From NCBI RefSeq assembly GCF_000315625.1, contig NW_005434672.1, forward strand, positions 305,773 to 369,772: a stretch of DNA of 64,000 bases, given 5' to 3'. Below are positions 21,343 through 31,941 of this stretch, one piece after another. The number at the start of each line of letters is the position of its first letter. The stretch's first letter is position 1. Under the pieces are notes generated by a model. That model was not told the DNA's origin. It worked only from the letters and a program-made list of their open reading frames with translations, and did no database searches. Made by a program: the position numbers and the translations under genes. The DNA is from Guillardia theta CCMP2712 (Eukaryota; Cryptophyceae; Pyrenomonadales; Geminigeraceae).

Positions 21343-21838
21343 GATTTCATGCAGGTAAGCGTCGCTCAGGAGGGTTGAGATGTGAGGGGGAAGCAGGTGA
21401 GGGAGGAGGAGACGTGGGTGGGAGGGAGGAGAATCAAGCGGCCGGAAAAGAAGTGTTTATGAGGATGACGAGGGGCAGGAAACGTGAGAGCGAGTGAGGC
21501 AGGTGAGAGATGCACGAATGAGGAGGAGGAGGAGGAGGATGGAGGAGAAGACGGTGAAGGGGGTGGAGGTGGCGCTGGAGCAGGAGAAGGATCCAGGTTC
21601 GGTGCAGGTTTGAGGTCTGAGGCGAGGTCATAAAAGAGGCGATGCTTCTGAGGCGGGGGGCGGTTCATCGGAGAATGGAAAGGAATGTCCACGAAAGTTC
21701 GAAGCGATCTTCGGGGATGAAGTGAACGAGGAGGGAGAGGAAGAGGAGGAAGAGGAGAGGCAGGGAGTGACAGGACAGCAAAAACTTTCGAACGCGCTCA
21801 GCAGCTCATCACGTCGTCACGTGCAAGCTTGTCCGGGA
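21343..21838. other. Divergent promoter region
   Basis: Between the start of PIG-P (minus) and the start of the PEBP gene (plus). It holds purine-rich GAGGAGG tracts at 21515-21545 and 21725-21765. No coding signal; unlike other divergent regions here it has no GTACCCC cluster. Confidence 0.4.
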
Positions 21839-22646
21839 ATGTCTTTCGCTCGAAGCTGCCTCCTGCTCATCGCTTCCTTGGCGTCCTTGGCCCATGGCAA
21901 ACGACAGCTTTCGCCCTCCAACATGACCATCTCCAGCAAGTACTTCCATCATAACTCTGAGATCCCAGCATACTTCACCTGTGACGGCCCGAACGTCTCC
22001 CCGCAGCTCTCATGGTCGTCGCCGCCCGGCGCTCAGGTGAAGCCTCCCCTTCAGGAGCCCATTGTCGCTGACTCGACGCCTCCTGTCCCTGCAGAGCTTC
22101 GTCTTGCTCATGAAGGACACGAGCAGTCTTGCGAAGAAGACAGAAAGAATACACTGGATAGGATGGGACATCCAAGGTGAGTTTCCTCCTCGGAACCCCT
22201 AACTGAGATCCCTTCAAGGGAACGGGGTCGACAACGATGCTCGATTGCCCATGGAAGGAAACAGCGACTTTGAGCAGGTGAGCAACCAAGTCTTCGCCTC
22301 CTCTCCTGCTCATCGAGATCGGCCTGCAGACGGCCGGGTACCGCGGCCCATGTCCTCCCAAGGGCGACAGTCACCACACATACAGCATCGAGCTGTTTGC
22401 GCTCAACGTGTCGACGTTGGGCACGAGGCTGAAGATGTGGAGCAAGTGGAATGATGTAAGGAAGGAGATGAGGCGTCATCTCATCGACAAGGTGATGGAA
22501 GATGCGAGGAGATTCCTGCTCTAGGTCATCTGATGTACGAGCAGGCGAGCTTCACGTTCTTGTACAAGAGAGGAGCTGCGATGGTCAATCTACCTGCCCC
22601 AGTCGCCGAGAGGAGGGAGTCAGTGAGAGGGAATCCGAAGCTGTAA
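21839..22646 (+). CDS. Secreted PEBP / YbhB-like protein
   Basis: Five exons (21839-22036, 22095-22176, 22219-22277, 22330-22491, 22545-22646) join in phase to 200 residues. The N-terminal 20 residues (MSFARSCLLLIASLASLAHG) are a signal peptide. Family motifs follow: IPAYFTCDGPNVSPQLSWS, the central WIGWDIQ, GVDNDARLP, and the diagnostic TAGYRGPCPPKGDSHHTYS. Then comes the ELFALNVSTLG strand. This matches the bacterial/plant YbhB/YbcL branch of phosphatidylethanolamine-binding proteins, which bind anionic ligands in a small pocket. The usual DPDA motif is replaced by KDTSS, so ligand binding may differ. The last exon (ASFTFLYKR and a tail) is the least certain join. Confidence 0.85.
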
Positions 22647-22784
22647 GGAGTTAGCAGGGAGGTGGGGCAGGGGAGTTGACGCACCGTTGGCAGCAGCCGG
22701 AAGTTTTCTAGCGATCTCCTGTGAGCCTTTGCCGCGTTCGCTGCGGTTGTTTGACAAGAAACAAGTTGCTACACGTGCTGGCAG

Positions 22785-23389
22785 ATGGTCCTCACGATGA
22801 ACTTCCTTGTTAACCCCTCTGTGTTTGTCAAGTCCGACGCACGGTCGAAGCGAGAACAGGTGCACATGTTGGTGTTGCTATCTGTGCTGATGAAGAAGAG
22901 GTCGTGTTATTGTTGTTGTTGTTGATGATGACGACGATGATGATGACGACGACGATCATGGTAGTGGTGATGATGATGATGAAAAGAAGGTTCTGAGGGA
23001 GGAGATGGTCAACTGACTGCGTCCAGATATCGGAAATAGAAGAGAAGCTTGATGCAGCCTGCGATTCCAACCACTACATGAATCATCCATTCCCTCCTAG
23101 ACAGATCTCGCATGCTTGTCAATATCTGCTCTCTGAATTTGAGGAGGTATGAGAGAAGAATGGTCTATGGGAGGCAAAGACGACACGGTGGACTTGAAGT
23201 GACAAGAATTTCTCATCTCTTCAGGCTGGAAAGGCCTTCATGCATCCAAAGGGAGATGACCGGTCAAAGATTGTTTTTCTGCTTGTTTGATTTCTCCCAA
23301 AGCTCGACATCACTTCTGTTGCCTCCCCTTACGCTCGCTCGTCCTGGCAGAATGTTGGAGCTCTGCATGCAGATGACGGGAGTTTGTAG
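22785..23389 (+). CDS. Unrecognised small protein, tentative exons
   Basis: Three exons can be read: 22785-22859 (MVLTMNFLVNPSVFV), 23027-23146 (EKLDAACDSNHYMNHPFP) and a segment from 23225 (GKAFMHPKGDDRSK), possibly ending at a stop at 23387-23389 after a weak splice. They share phase and good acceptors but match no family I know. They might instead be the 3' end of the PEBP gene or be followed by further exons up to 23760. Treat boundaries as provisional. Confidence 0.3.
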
Positions 23390-23439
23390 AGGGTATGATC
23401 CTGAACAGGTAAGGGGGAGGCTGGTAGTCAGAGGAGCGG

Positions 23440-23475
23440 GAGCGGGAGCGGGAGCAGGAGAAGGAGAGGGAAGAA
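23440..23475. repeat. GGGAGC/GGAGCA repeat
   Basis: Short run of GGAGCGGGAGCGGGAGC-type units, a variant of the GAGCAG repeat seen elsewhere. Confidence 0.7.
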
Positions 23476-24044
23476 CAAGTGAGGGAGCAAGTGGAGGAGT
23501 GGGAGACAAATACTGTTGTCTTGTAGTGACGTGATTACAGATTCCTCTCCTTGGGCGAGAAGGAGCGGCAGAAGACGTCGACGAGATGGGAAGGCGATGG
23601 GTGAGGCAAGCAAAGTGCTCTCAAGGTAAGGAGGAGGGGAGGAGCGTAGAGGAGGAGGGGGTGGGGGTATGATGAACAAGGTTGCAGGGTATAAGGAAGT
23701 GGATGGAGCATGTGTCAGAGCAGAGGAAGGTTGAGTATGAGGAGACGGCGAACAATTCATCTGGGAATTGAAACTGGAAGCTCCTAAAAACCTTCATTAC
23801 AAAACTTTGACATCGTCATTCCTCATTGTCTGGCTTTTCTGGTTTCAAGTCAGTCTCTGACTTGATTGCAAGTTTTTCCTTGTCAAGAAGTAGCCGTCGC
23901 CTTCTTTGTTTGTGCTCGCATGATCAGCTTGTTCAGCACCTGGCAAGCCTACATCAACACGCAACCCCAATCGTCATTCCTTCTCCTCATCCTGTTCTCC
24001 TCTCCAGCTTCTCATCTCTTTCTTATCAACCCAACAGGCTCCCA

Positions 24045-24360
24045 GCTATCTCCTCTCTCTCCTCTCACCTTCTCTCCTCCTCTCCCCTCTCCGTCGTCCC
24101 TCCTTCCCCGCTCTCGACCCTTTCCCTCCTCCTCCTCATCCTCACTCTCTCCTCCTCCTCCTCCTCCTCCTCCTCCCTCCCTCCCTCCCTCCCTCCCCCC
24201 CCGCCCCCCCCCGCCCCCGTCCCCTCCCTCCTCCTCCTCCTCCCCTCCTCCCTCCCCTCCTCCCTCCTCCTCCTCCTCCTCCTCCTTGAGTCACTTCCCT
24301 CTCCCAAAGAGCCCCTCCTCCACTCTTGGCTCCCCTTCCCTGCCTCGACTGCCTCCCCTC
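24045..24360. repeat. CCT-rich simple-sequence tract
   Basis: About 300 bases dominated by CTCCTC and CCCTCC units, with a C-rich core at 24175-24225. It can be read as long Pro/Ser frames, which I regard as artefact. Confidence 0.9.
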
Positions 24361-24429
24361 CCCCATGTCCTCCTGTTAACACTGGCTGATTTGGCATTCA
24401 CTCACCCAGGACCACAGCGAGGTGGAGAG

Positions 24430-25437
24430 GAGTGTTTCCGTCTTTCATCTTCGCGTTCACATCGACTCCTTTCTCAAGCGCAAACCTCGTCTACCACACG
24501 TCAGACCCCTCACTCCAGCGCTGCTCTCCCTACCGCGTTTGCATCGTTGTGCAGGACTGCAAGGTGCAGGAAAGAGATTTTGGCTATCAGCGCGGTAAGT
24601 CCTCGACACAATCACAGAGAGTCAGGGCTCACAATCTTGAGTGTAGCGAATGTCCGCGCCAAACCAGACAAGTTTGCACGCAAGGAAGAAGTTGTTGTCT
24701 CGTGCCTGAGGACAAGTCACCAGCGCCTGCCTGCACTCACAGCAGCTCCAAGTTTCACCGCATCCAACATCTGCCTGCTCATCATCATCCTCTCCTCATT
24801 GCTGAGATGCTTTCCCCCTTCCTGTCCTTCCTTGACCCGAATGTCCTGCATCCAGTTCGGTCATGAAGGTGGGCGAGGCTTCAGCAGGGACCTTGTCGTC
24901 TGACGGCCAGTAGATTCGATTTGATGCTTCCCATTCAGGAACTTGCTGAAATTCTATACGCAGCTACACGCAAAATTCAGATCGAGCTGAGGAGAGAGCA
25001 GAGGAGTGGGAAAGGAGAGGTCATTGGACCATTGCTGAATAGGGCGAGGAGAGGGAGGGAGGACAACTCAGGGTGGGAGGGCAGGAAGGAGAAGGAGGGA
25101 CGGAGGAAGAGGGATGGGCTAGCAGGATACTTTACCTCCTGACTCGACCTCTTGGTGTAGAGGATTCGGCCATCGCACCATTGCTCAACCCCACTGGCAG
25201 GAGAGTCAACACAGAAAGGGCAGTTGGGAGAGGGAGGGGGGCGAGAGAGGAGGAAACAGCAGGAGGGAGGACACAAAAGGGAGGATAGAAGAAACGATAA
25301 CTCCATTGATCAACTCCATTGATCATCCTCTCTCACCTGTCCTGATCTACAAACAGGCAGCTCACTTCTACCCCGTTGTAAAATGGCGCCCAGCCTTCGG
25401 TCCTGTCATTCTCCGCAGCGCTAGCGTCCTCGTCTGA
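24430..25437 (+). CDS. Unrecognised multi-exon gene, partial model
   Basis: Several phase-compatible exon fragments are visible: a segment with DCKVQERDFGYQR ending at a good donor near 24597; its continuation ANVRAKPDKFARKEEVVVS; MKELAEILYAATRKIQIEL around 24870-25000; and a final exon with AHFYPVVKWRPAFGPVILRS ending at TGA near 25437. The helix and the FYPVVKW segment look like real protein, but I recognise no family and cannot fix the 5' end. Its stop is only about 20 bases from the stop of the minus-strand neighbour. Confidence 0.35.
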
Positions 25438-25456
25438 CAGGAGGTAAGTTACTGCC

Positions 25457-25918
25457 TCATCTCCTCAGGCACGCAAGGTTGCCTGCTTCCAATTCTTTTG
25501 GCTTCCTCCTGCCAAACTTCCGCCCCATCCTCGACCTGTAGTCTCCCTCCACTCTCGGCGGGAGCTCGATCGGCAGGTATTTCTCCTCCTCCTTCGCCTT
25601 GGCTTCATCGAAGACGGACGAGCTCTCCAGCTCCTCACTTGGCAGGTCGACGTCGCTCTCCTCATCAGAAGAGTCGTTCATGATCTCGTCCTGTGACGCC
25701 TTGAAGGAGGGGTCTTCTTCGCTGCTACTGCCGCTCGCCTTCTCATTCTTCTTCCCACCTCGGAGAGTTGGAAACCTCGTCGCCATCGCTCTAATCGTTT
25801 GCTGAGGGAGCGAATGCACGATAGAACAAGTGGTTTGCTCTCCTCCCATTGTTGAGCATGGGATCGAGGCGAACCAAAGAAACAGCAAGATGGTTCGGAC
25901 ATTTACACTGGTTAGCAT
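25457..25918 (-). CDS. Secreted acidic Ser/Glu-rich protein
   Basis: A single exon of about 153 residues from the ATG at 25918. The N-terminus (MLTSVNVRTILLFLWFASIP) is a signal peptide. Next comes TRFPTLRGGKK, then a low-complexity acidic middle with many Ser-Glu and Asp-Glu pairs (SSSEEDPS, NDSSDEESDVDLP), and a basic C-terminus (RMGRKFGRRKP). The LRGG after the signal resembles the start of some mature plastid proteins of secondary algae, but I see no conserved domain. The acidic patches could be phosphorylated. Function unknown. Confidence 0.6.
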   Translation of the reverse strand: MLTSVNVRTILLFLWFASIPCSTMGGEQTTCSIVHSLPQQTIRAMATRFPTLRGGKKNEKASGSSSEEDPSFKASQDEIMNDSSDEESDVDLPSEELESSSVFDEAKAKEEEKYLPIELPPRVEGDYRSRMGRKFGRRKPKELEAGNLACLRR

Positions 25919-26337
25919 GGTCAACAGAGTTAGCTTTCACCGCCTTATTCCACCTCGACCCGTTCAAGCTGGTTGAAAACTGCCATGGTCATGTTTTCTC
26001 TCATAGAGATATATTCCTCTTCCTCATATTCCCACTGTCGTCCTCCGCCTCCTCCTCCCTCCGCTCCCTCTCATGCTGCACAACATGCACCCCAATCCGC
26101 CATTTTCTACGGTGCCCTGACCACCATCAGGGGCTCGTTCAAACGTGCGAGAAAGGAGGGGTACTGTAACACAGAACCCTTTGAATGCAAAAAGTGGGTG
26201 GGGGTATCGATGAAGGGGTCAAATTAGCCTCAAATATCCGTTCAAACTACCGGTGCTGTGCAAGTATGCACCACTGTTGACACCTTGGCCGAAAACATGG
26301 AGAGTGCGGGGATAGCACAGGCAAGCTACAAGCGCGA

Positions 26338-26377
<40 letters not shown>

Positions 26378-26731
26378 AGGAAGGAAACGATAGTTGAATG
26401 GGAGATGCGAAGGGAGGGAGACAGGAGCTGGGCATACTTGCCATCAGGGAGGAAACTTCTCAAGAATTTCTGTGCGTGTGGTAGGGAGGAATGTTCGCTG
26501 TCCAGTGTGCCGTTAAAGGCGGTAGAGGAGGGAGCGGGGAGAGCATGCTCATCTGGGGATGGGATAGCAAGACCAGGAAAGTGAAAGAGAAAAGTCTATC
26601 TACGCGATACGCAATGAGCCAGTGAAGGCCGTCAAATGTACCTTAAACACTGATGATCCTGATTTTGATTCCCTGCTGCAGGGAAGGAAAGGTGCAAGGA
26701 GACAGTGAAGTTTGGAAGAGCCTTAGAGGCC
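25919..26731. other. Divergent promoter region with GGGGTA tract and CAGG repeat
   Basis: Lies between the starts of the secreted acidic protein (minus) and SAP30BP (plus). It contains GGGGTACTG at about 26158 and GGGGGTATCG near 26205, then a GGCA/CAGG tetranucleotide repeat (26338-26378). A small 5' exon of SAP30BP is possible but not required. Confidence 0.5.
26338..26378. repeat. GGCA tetranucleotide microsatellite
   Basis: About nine perfect copies of the tetranucleotide AGGC, ending in GGAAGGAA. Confidence 0.95.
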
Positions 26732-27887
26732 ATGGATCTGCTCGGGAGCTACGGAGGTGACAGCGACGAATCTTTGGAGGAGGGCCAGCAGGCAGAGGGC
26801 GGAAATGCAGAAGCCCCCGCCGCAGCGGACAGCCTGTCGAACATTGTGGGATACGTGCATGCAGACGATAGTGCAGAGATGTCCATCGACAAACCGCACA
26901 CATCTCTTGCAGAACAGCTCTCTGAGCAGCTCGGAGCAGCTAAGGACTCGGATGAGAGCTCGCGCAAGCCCAGGAACCCTGCTGTCCGTGCAATATCGAA
27001 GAGCTCGACTCCTATCGTCGGCAGCCCCGGCGGGATCGTTCCCTCCGACGCGTCATCGCCTGAAACAGCAGAGAGGTGCTCGACTCCGATGCTCGTCAGC
27101 GAACAGATGCCGCAAGTTGAACTTCCGCCCGCACCGACCACAGAGATAGAGCCGAAGTTGATCGAGAACGTGAACAAGTACACGAGACTACGTGAAAAGG
27201 ATAGAAAGGTGATGCGAGGAGGAACAACCTGGTTCTTGTGATGTGTATGACAGGTTAATGCTGACCTGTATGACAAGAAAGAGTTTCACAACCCCGGGAT
27301 CCTCGAGGTTCTCATGGCAACCTACAACATCGACGGATACGGCAGCAACTATCCGAAGGAGCTCTTCGACCCCGCGGGATACTCCCCCAACATGTTCTAC
27401 GACAGCTTGAGGAGGCAGGCGGCGATCAAGGAGGAGATGAAGGTGAGAGATTGTGCTGGAGAGCTTGTGCAATGCAGAGGCAGATGCTGTGAAGGAGGAT
27501 AGGTAATTCTTAGCCCGCAGTTAGCGACGAGGACGAGAGTAGACTTTGACAGCGGAGGAGTCCAGCTACCTGATGCTAAGAGACCTCTCGTGCAGCTTGC
27601 AGCGGCGGGTGGAGGTATGGGGCTAGACGCGATTGCGGCGGGAGGTGAGCGGTGGAGGAGATCTTGTGGCCAGTGGAGGACCAAGTAGCTTACGCACGTG
27701 CAGCGGATGCGCAGGGGAGGAAGCGGAGCAAGTGGGATCAAGGGCTGCAGGGGCCCTCCATCAACACAGGTCTCTGCGATCTTCTTGTCCTGCAAGGCTG
27801 ATCCGCGTTTCCTCAGCTGCAACTGGAATCGCCATCGCCGATCTCAAGCGCGTTCAGCAGCTGCAGCAGCAAACGAGTAGGAGATAG
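26732..27887 (+). CDS. SAP30BP: SAP30BP / HCNGP-like nuclear protein
   Basis: Four exons (26732-27208, 27254-27442, 27521-27644, 27817-27887) join in phase to 286 residues. The N-terminus MDLLGSYGGDSDES is the usual start of this family (an LxxYGDSD-type motif). A disordered Ser/Pro-rich stretch follows. The conserved HCNGP domain spans the first splice: KYTRLREKDRK then VNADLYDKKEFHNPGIL, GIDEFGSNYPK-like DGYGSNYPKELFDP, and a Tyr/Asp segment NMFYDSLRRQ. The C-terminal helix (IAIADLKRVQQLQQQT) is recovered by the last splice. In animals this protein works with SAP30 corepressor and in splicing. The motif match is strong; the function in algae is untested. Confidence 0.88.
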
Positions 27888-28170
27888 CTTCTTTGCAGCC
27901 CGAAGTGCGATGGTCCTTCCAACAATTAGCAACTCTAGACTACCCGAAACGCTCTCTCAGCATCTTTCGAGGCTCCCAGCAGTGGCTCGGGCCCATTTTT
28001 TCAAAGACTTGAACCTGCTGGCGGCTCTCTGGGAAGACTAAGATACTCGGGTATCAGTCACTGTCTCCCTTGGATCCAAAATGTTTCAGTTCTTCCCGCT
28101 GCCGCGCGTTCGCTGCCGATGATAGCTTGTCGAGATCGTCGAGTCTTGGCAGCATGTAACGAATAATCTC
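27888..28170. other. 3' flank, nothing recognised
   Basis: Follows the SAP30BP stop. No consistent coding frame or RNA structure seen. Confidence 0.3.
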
Positions 28171-28500
28171 GGTGCTGAGTAACGGCCGTTTGCACGTCAA
28201 TCCTCCCGCTCGGCCTTTCGACCCCTCTCAAACAGCTTCAATTCCTCGAGATTCAGAACAACAATCTGATGTCTATCCCCTCTCAGCCTCACCGTCCTTG
28301 ACCTGTCCTCCAACCCTCTCAACTGCTCCTCCTCCGCATGGCGCGGACCTCTTCCGCCGACCTTGATCCCGACCTGCGACGTCACCATTACCTGCCCGGT
28401 CTCGTCATCACATGCCGCAGACCAACGCTTCTTGTCTCCTCACGAGAGCGTATCGTCCACCACGAGCTTCCTTCTCTCTCCCATGTCCCATTCTTGACCC
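28170..28500 (+). pseudogene. Leucine-rich repeat relic with frameshifts
   Basis: Three LRR pieces lie in different frames a few bases apart: LSNGRL near 28178, LKQLQFLEIQNNNLMSIP at about 28228-28282, and LTVLDLSSNPLNCSS at about 28290-28335, followed by a Cys-containing cap-like end (IPTCDVTIT). Adjacent pieces are too close for introns, and the repeat is several residues short where the frame changes. I read this as a decayed gene or as sequencing errors in a real one. Confidence 0.5.
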
Positions 28501-28559
28501 CTTTCTACACCACCGGTAAGCCCCGTCGCTCTAGCTTCCCGAACCTCTCTTAAGGTCTT

Positions 28560-29577
28560 CCACGTGCGGCAGGGGGAGTTGGGCGACCTCATGGTCGAAG
28601 AGGAGGAGGAGGAGGAGGAGGTGTCGAGTACGGGCACGCGTGCGCCGGGGTAAGCAAGACGACTGTGAGGAGGATGGAGCGCGAGGGGGGGGCGGTGGGC
28701 TAGGCGATAGGAAGAGCTGACACAATAAGAGGGCAGAGGGCGGAGGCGGAGGTGGTGTGGTTCACCCGTCAAGATTCCCCAGCACAGCTACAGCTGGGAG
28801 ACGAGCGGCCTCCTGCTCTCCCGCCTTCGCTGTAGAGCAAGTTGGACTGCCGGGCGGAATCGGATGAGGTGGAGTAATGCGACCTGCCTCTGGTCGTGTA
28901 CGTGCTCGACTGTTCCGGCAGTATCGAGCTCGGTTCAGCCTAACCGCCCAGGGAGGGCGGTGAGAGTGAAAGAGGAGCGAGACTTGGCGGATAAGGCTCA
29001 CAGGCGGGACGCGAGCTGGGCCCAAGTAGACGAGGAGCAAGAGGAAGGAGACTCGATCGGAGGGTTGCAAGGGGCATCAAGGTGGTACATGCCGCGATGA
29101 TGCTTCATGCTGCAACGATAGCTCAGCGGTTAGCATCTTCATCATCTTCATTCCTCTTTCATCATTTTCATCCCCCTCCATCCTCCACTTGCTCGACACC
29201 TCATCGACTACTGAGCCTTCAGCCTTTGTTGCGGTTCATCCCACTCCCTCGCAGCTCCTCCCGTCAACCCACCGACTCTACTCTCCCCGTCCTAAAGATG
29301 GCACTCTTGCCCGACATGATCCGCGCAAGAGGCTCGATCCTCAGCCCCAGGAACGAGGACTCTCCTTCCTTGCTACCGCTCATCCCCACCCGCGGCCTGC
29401 AAGCTCAGCAGCATCAGCAGCATGCTGGCATTGATGATCGACAGACAAGGTCAAGACACAAGGGCATCATGGTGAGACAGCAGAGGGTCGACGGTCATCA
29501 CGAACTGAAGGAAGGGAAGACATACAGGACGAGGTTGCAACACAAACACATCCGCACGCTCATCCGTCTCCGAGGCC
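28560..29577. other. Region with GGA tract and a possible vWA fragment
   Basis: A GAGGAGG tract at 28600-28622. On the + strand near 28878-28932 one frame reads LVVYVLDCSGSIELGS, which resembles the metal-site strand (DxSGS) of a von Willebrand A domain, but a stop follows at once and I could not extend it. The rest holds only low-complexity Pro/Ser frames and the 3' flank of the CorA gene. Confidence 0.3.
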
Positions 29578-31941
29578 TTACCTTCCATCCCCTCCCACAA
29601 GCCGCTGCTCGTCCAGCACTATCACGGGCCCGCTGTGTCCCGTTCTTTGGGAGTAGATCAAAATACAAACTGCGGGACGTCACTCGCTCGCGCTCTCTTT
29701 CTCTTCCTCCCTCACCCGCTAACGTTATCTGCAAACCCGCAATGCACCAAAACATCAAGTATCCGTGATCCCATTCGAGCTCGGGCATGTTCTTGAAGTT
29801 CATCCCGAACAAGCCTGTCAGGCTCCCGTCAAACTCTACAACCTCTCCTTGTGTCTTGGTACCGGTCAAGCACTGAAAGGGCATCATGCAGATTGTTGCT
29901 ACTGTCAGAGCATACAGGGTCTTGTTCATCCTGGCATTCTGCAGCATCGCCATTGGCCAAACTTCTCGCCACCGCCAACATCCTCCTCCTCTCGGCGAAC
30001 CTGGAAAGACGTGTAGAAGGTCTCTATCCCGACACAGAGGTCAATCAGAGACTGCGCCTCTTTCTCTATCTGCATCGTGCTGTCCCCTATCGTCAGTCCC
30101 TGCTCTACCCCCTCCCTCCTCAGGTCCTTCAGCCACCTCTGTATCAACGTGTCGAAACGCTCTGAGCTCTCCAGGCACCCGCACATGTCCTGGGCACAGG
30201 TGAGCAGAAGCCATCGGGCTCGCTCGCTCATGCACCTGACTCAGCTCGATGAAGAGGCTCCTGGCGTCCCAGGTGCATGCTCGGATCTTGAACAGCATCA
30301 GCACCTCCTCCCTCTTTCATCTCCCTTCCTTACCTGCCTCACCCTGGTCTTGAGCTTGTTGGACAGCTGCACGTGCTCATGCGAAGGGTCCCGCGCTACG
30401 AACAGTGCCAGCCCTTCCATGGCGTCCCCGTACATGTTGAGGATGGGAAACATCTGCGCTACCTGCGTCACCCCCAGCTCCTCGAGCCTCAAGGCAGCTG
30501 CTACCTGGTCAAGAATCGCATCAAGCAGGACGACGATGAGCGTTGGAATCCCTCGCCGCTCCTGTCGCCCCTTCAACACTCCACAGCTTCTGAGCGCTTC
30601 TCTCGCTTCACCTTGCAGTCCCTGCGGAGCAGAGATCTCCTGTTGCGCAGGTTCGCTTGGGCGGCCTTGACATGGCGCTTACTCTGAGCGAGGAGGAGGA
30701 AGGTGGGGAAGGCAGGGAGGAGGGAGGAGAGGAAGAAGACAGTAGGAGGAGGCAGCAAGTCTTCTACCTCCGTGATGGCGTTCTCGCAGTTTGTGTCCCC
30801 GAAGGTCACCAGTAGCCGCAGTTCAGGGAAGAAGAAGAGCGACAGCTGCACCATGACACGTCACCCTCCACCGCCTCCTCCTCCGCCTCCTCCCTCTCCT
30901 CCTCCTCCTCACTCTCCCTCTCCAACCTGGATCTCGATCAGCTGTAGCTCGTCCGACGCCGACGTCTCCTCCGAGATGGAGGGCGTGGAAGGCTCTAGCC
31001 TGAGCTCGTGGGCAACTATGAACAGATAGTCCAGCTCCTCCCTCGTGCCCTCCACGAATTTCGCCTGTTCGCCATCGCCTCCAAGTCAATCCTGTGCGTG
31101 CTCAGCATGTCCCTCACTACCTGAGGCCCCACGTTCCCCTCCAGCACAATCGCAACGTCCTCGGTGCTGACGTGCAACACCTCTCGCAGCGCCTTGAGCA
31201 CGTGCTGCACGCCCGGTCGAGCATGTCAGCACAAGAGCTAGGAGCGTTTCTCTTACCTCATCGGATCCGTAAACGTGAAGCCAGTCAGAAGCTTCACTAT
31301 GGTCTCCCTCATCCTCCACGGAAGATGCACTGCTCACTGGCAGGGGCGCCATCACGGCAAGGTTGTTGTACCCTGCTCGAACACGCCCTGATTGTTTTGT
31401 GCCTGCTCTCCGTGCTCTATAGCCTTTCTGACCTTCACTTTCCAGCCCATCGCATTGATGGCAGCACACTGATTCTAGTCTTTCCTTCATCATCTCCCTG
31501 GCCGCAGCGAGCTTTACCCTCCCTTCCTCAGCGAATTCGTGACAAAACCGCCAGTGATCGATAGTGCACACATGATCATGTTTTGACTGCCTGATCTTCC
31601 TCTTTATCTGAGCTTGCTTCGCCTTAAGGAGAGTCGCAAACGAGAGCAGGCCATCGGAGCTCCTCTCGATCTTGCTCTCTGTCGTCCTCAACTTATGCTG
31701 AGATTGGTCGCTTGAAGTTCGTTTGAGGTCAAAACTCCGAGAGACTTCAAAAGATGCACGAGGAGTTATGTATCTTATGGAGTCAGTTTCAGTCTCTTTC
31801 AGCTCTTCTTCTGGCAAGGAACTTCCTTTGCAATCAGTGCAGGTCAAGAAAGAAGTCAAATCAAACTGACCTCATTCCATCCAAATGCTGATTGCAACGT
31901 GAAGAATTCTTGTCACGGTCATTCAGATGGGTGATATCCAT
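29578..31941 (-). CDS. CorA-type divalent metal ion transporter
   Basis: A multi-exon minus-strand gene. The C-terminus is diagnostic: after KTLYALTVATICMMPFQCLT a 50-nt intron is removed and the frame continues GLFGMNFKNMPEL, giving the GMN selectivity motif at the end of the first membrane helix. The second helix (MFWCIAGLQI, spliced to TLAVCILIYS) and a short tail with a TAA at 29578-29580 follow. Upstream are the expected cytosolic pieces: LSLFFFPELRLLVTFG, IPTLIVVLLDAILD, a long helix (VQLSNKLKTR, LFKIRACTWDARSLF) and IEKEAQSLIDLCVGIETFY. The N-terminal about 150 residues (charged, Ser-rich) have no clear domain. CorA proteins form pentamers that pass Mg2+ or related ions; eukaryotic ones are often mitochondrial or vacuolar. 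The exact start (ATG near 31941) is tentative. Confidence 0.8.

Noticed and set aside
23866-24903. Long plus-strand frame rich in Ser and Pro.
   Set aside because: Mostly translation of the CCT-rich repeat; only its last part overlaps plausible exons.
29114-29140. ACGATAGCTCAGCGGTTAGCA looks like a tRNA D-arm (A box).
   Set aside because: No B box or cloverleaf follows within 80 bases; at most a tRNA-derived relic.
30298-30579. First read as a COG4 (Golgi tether) fragment because of a segment with MFPILNMYGDAMEGL.
   Set aside because: Flanking exons give IPTLIVVLLDAILD and a GMN-containing membrane helix, which fit CorA in the right order; COG4 motifs are absent.
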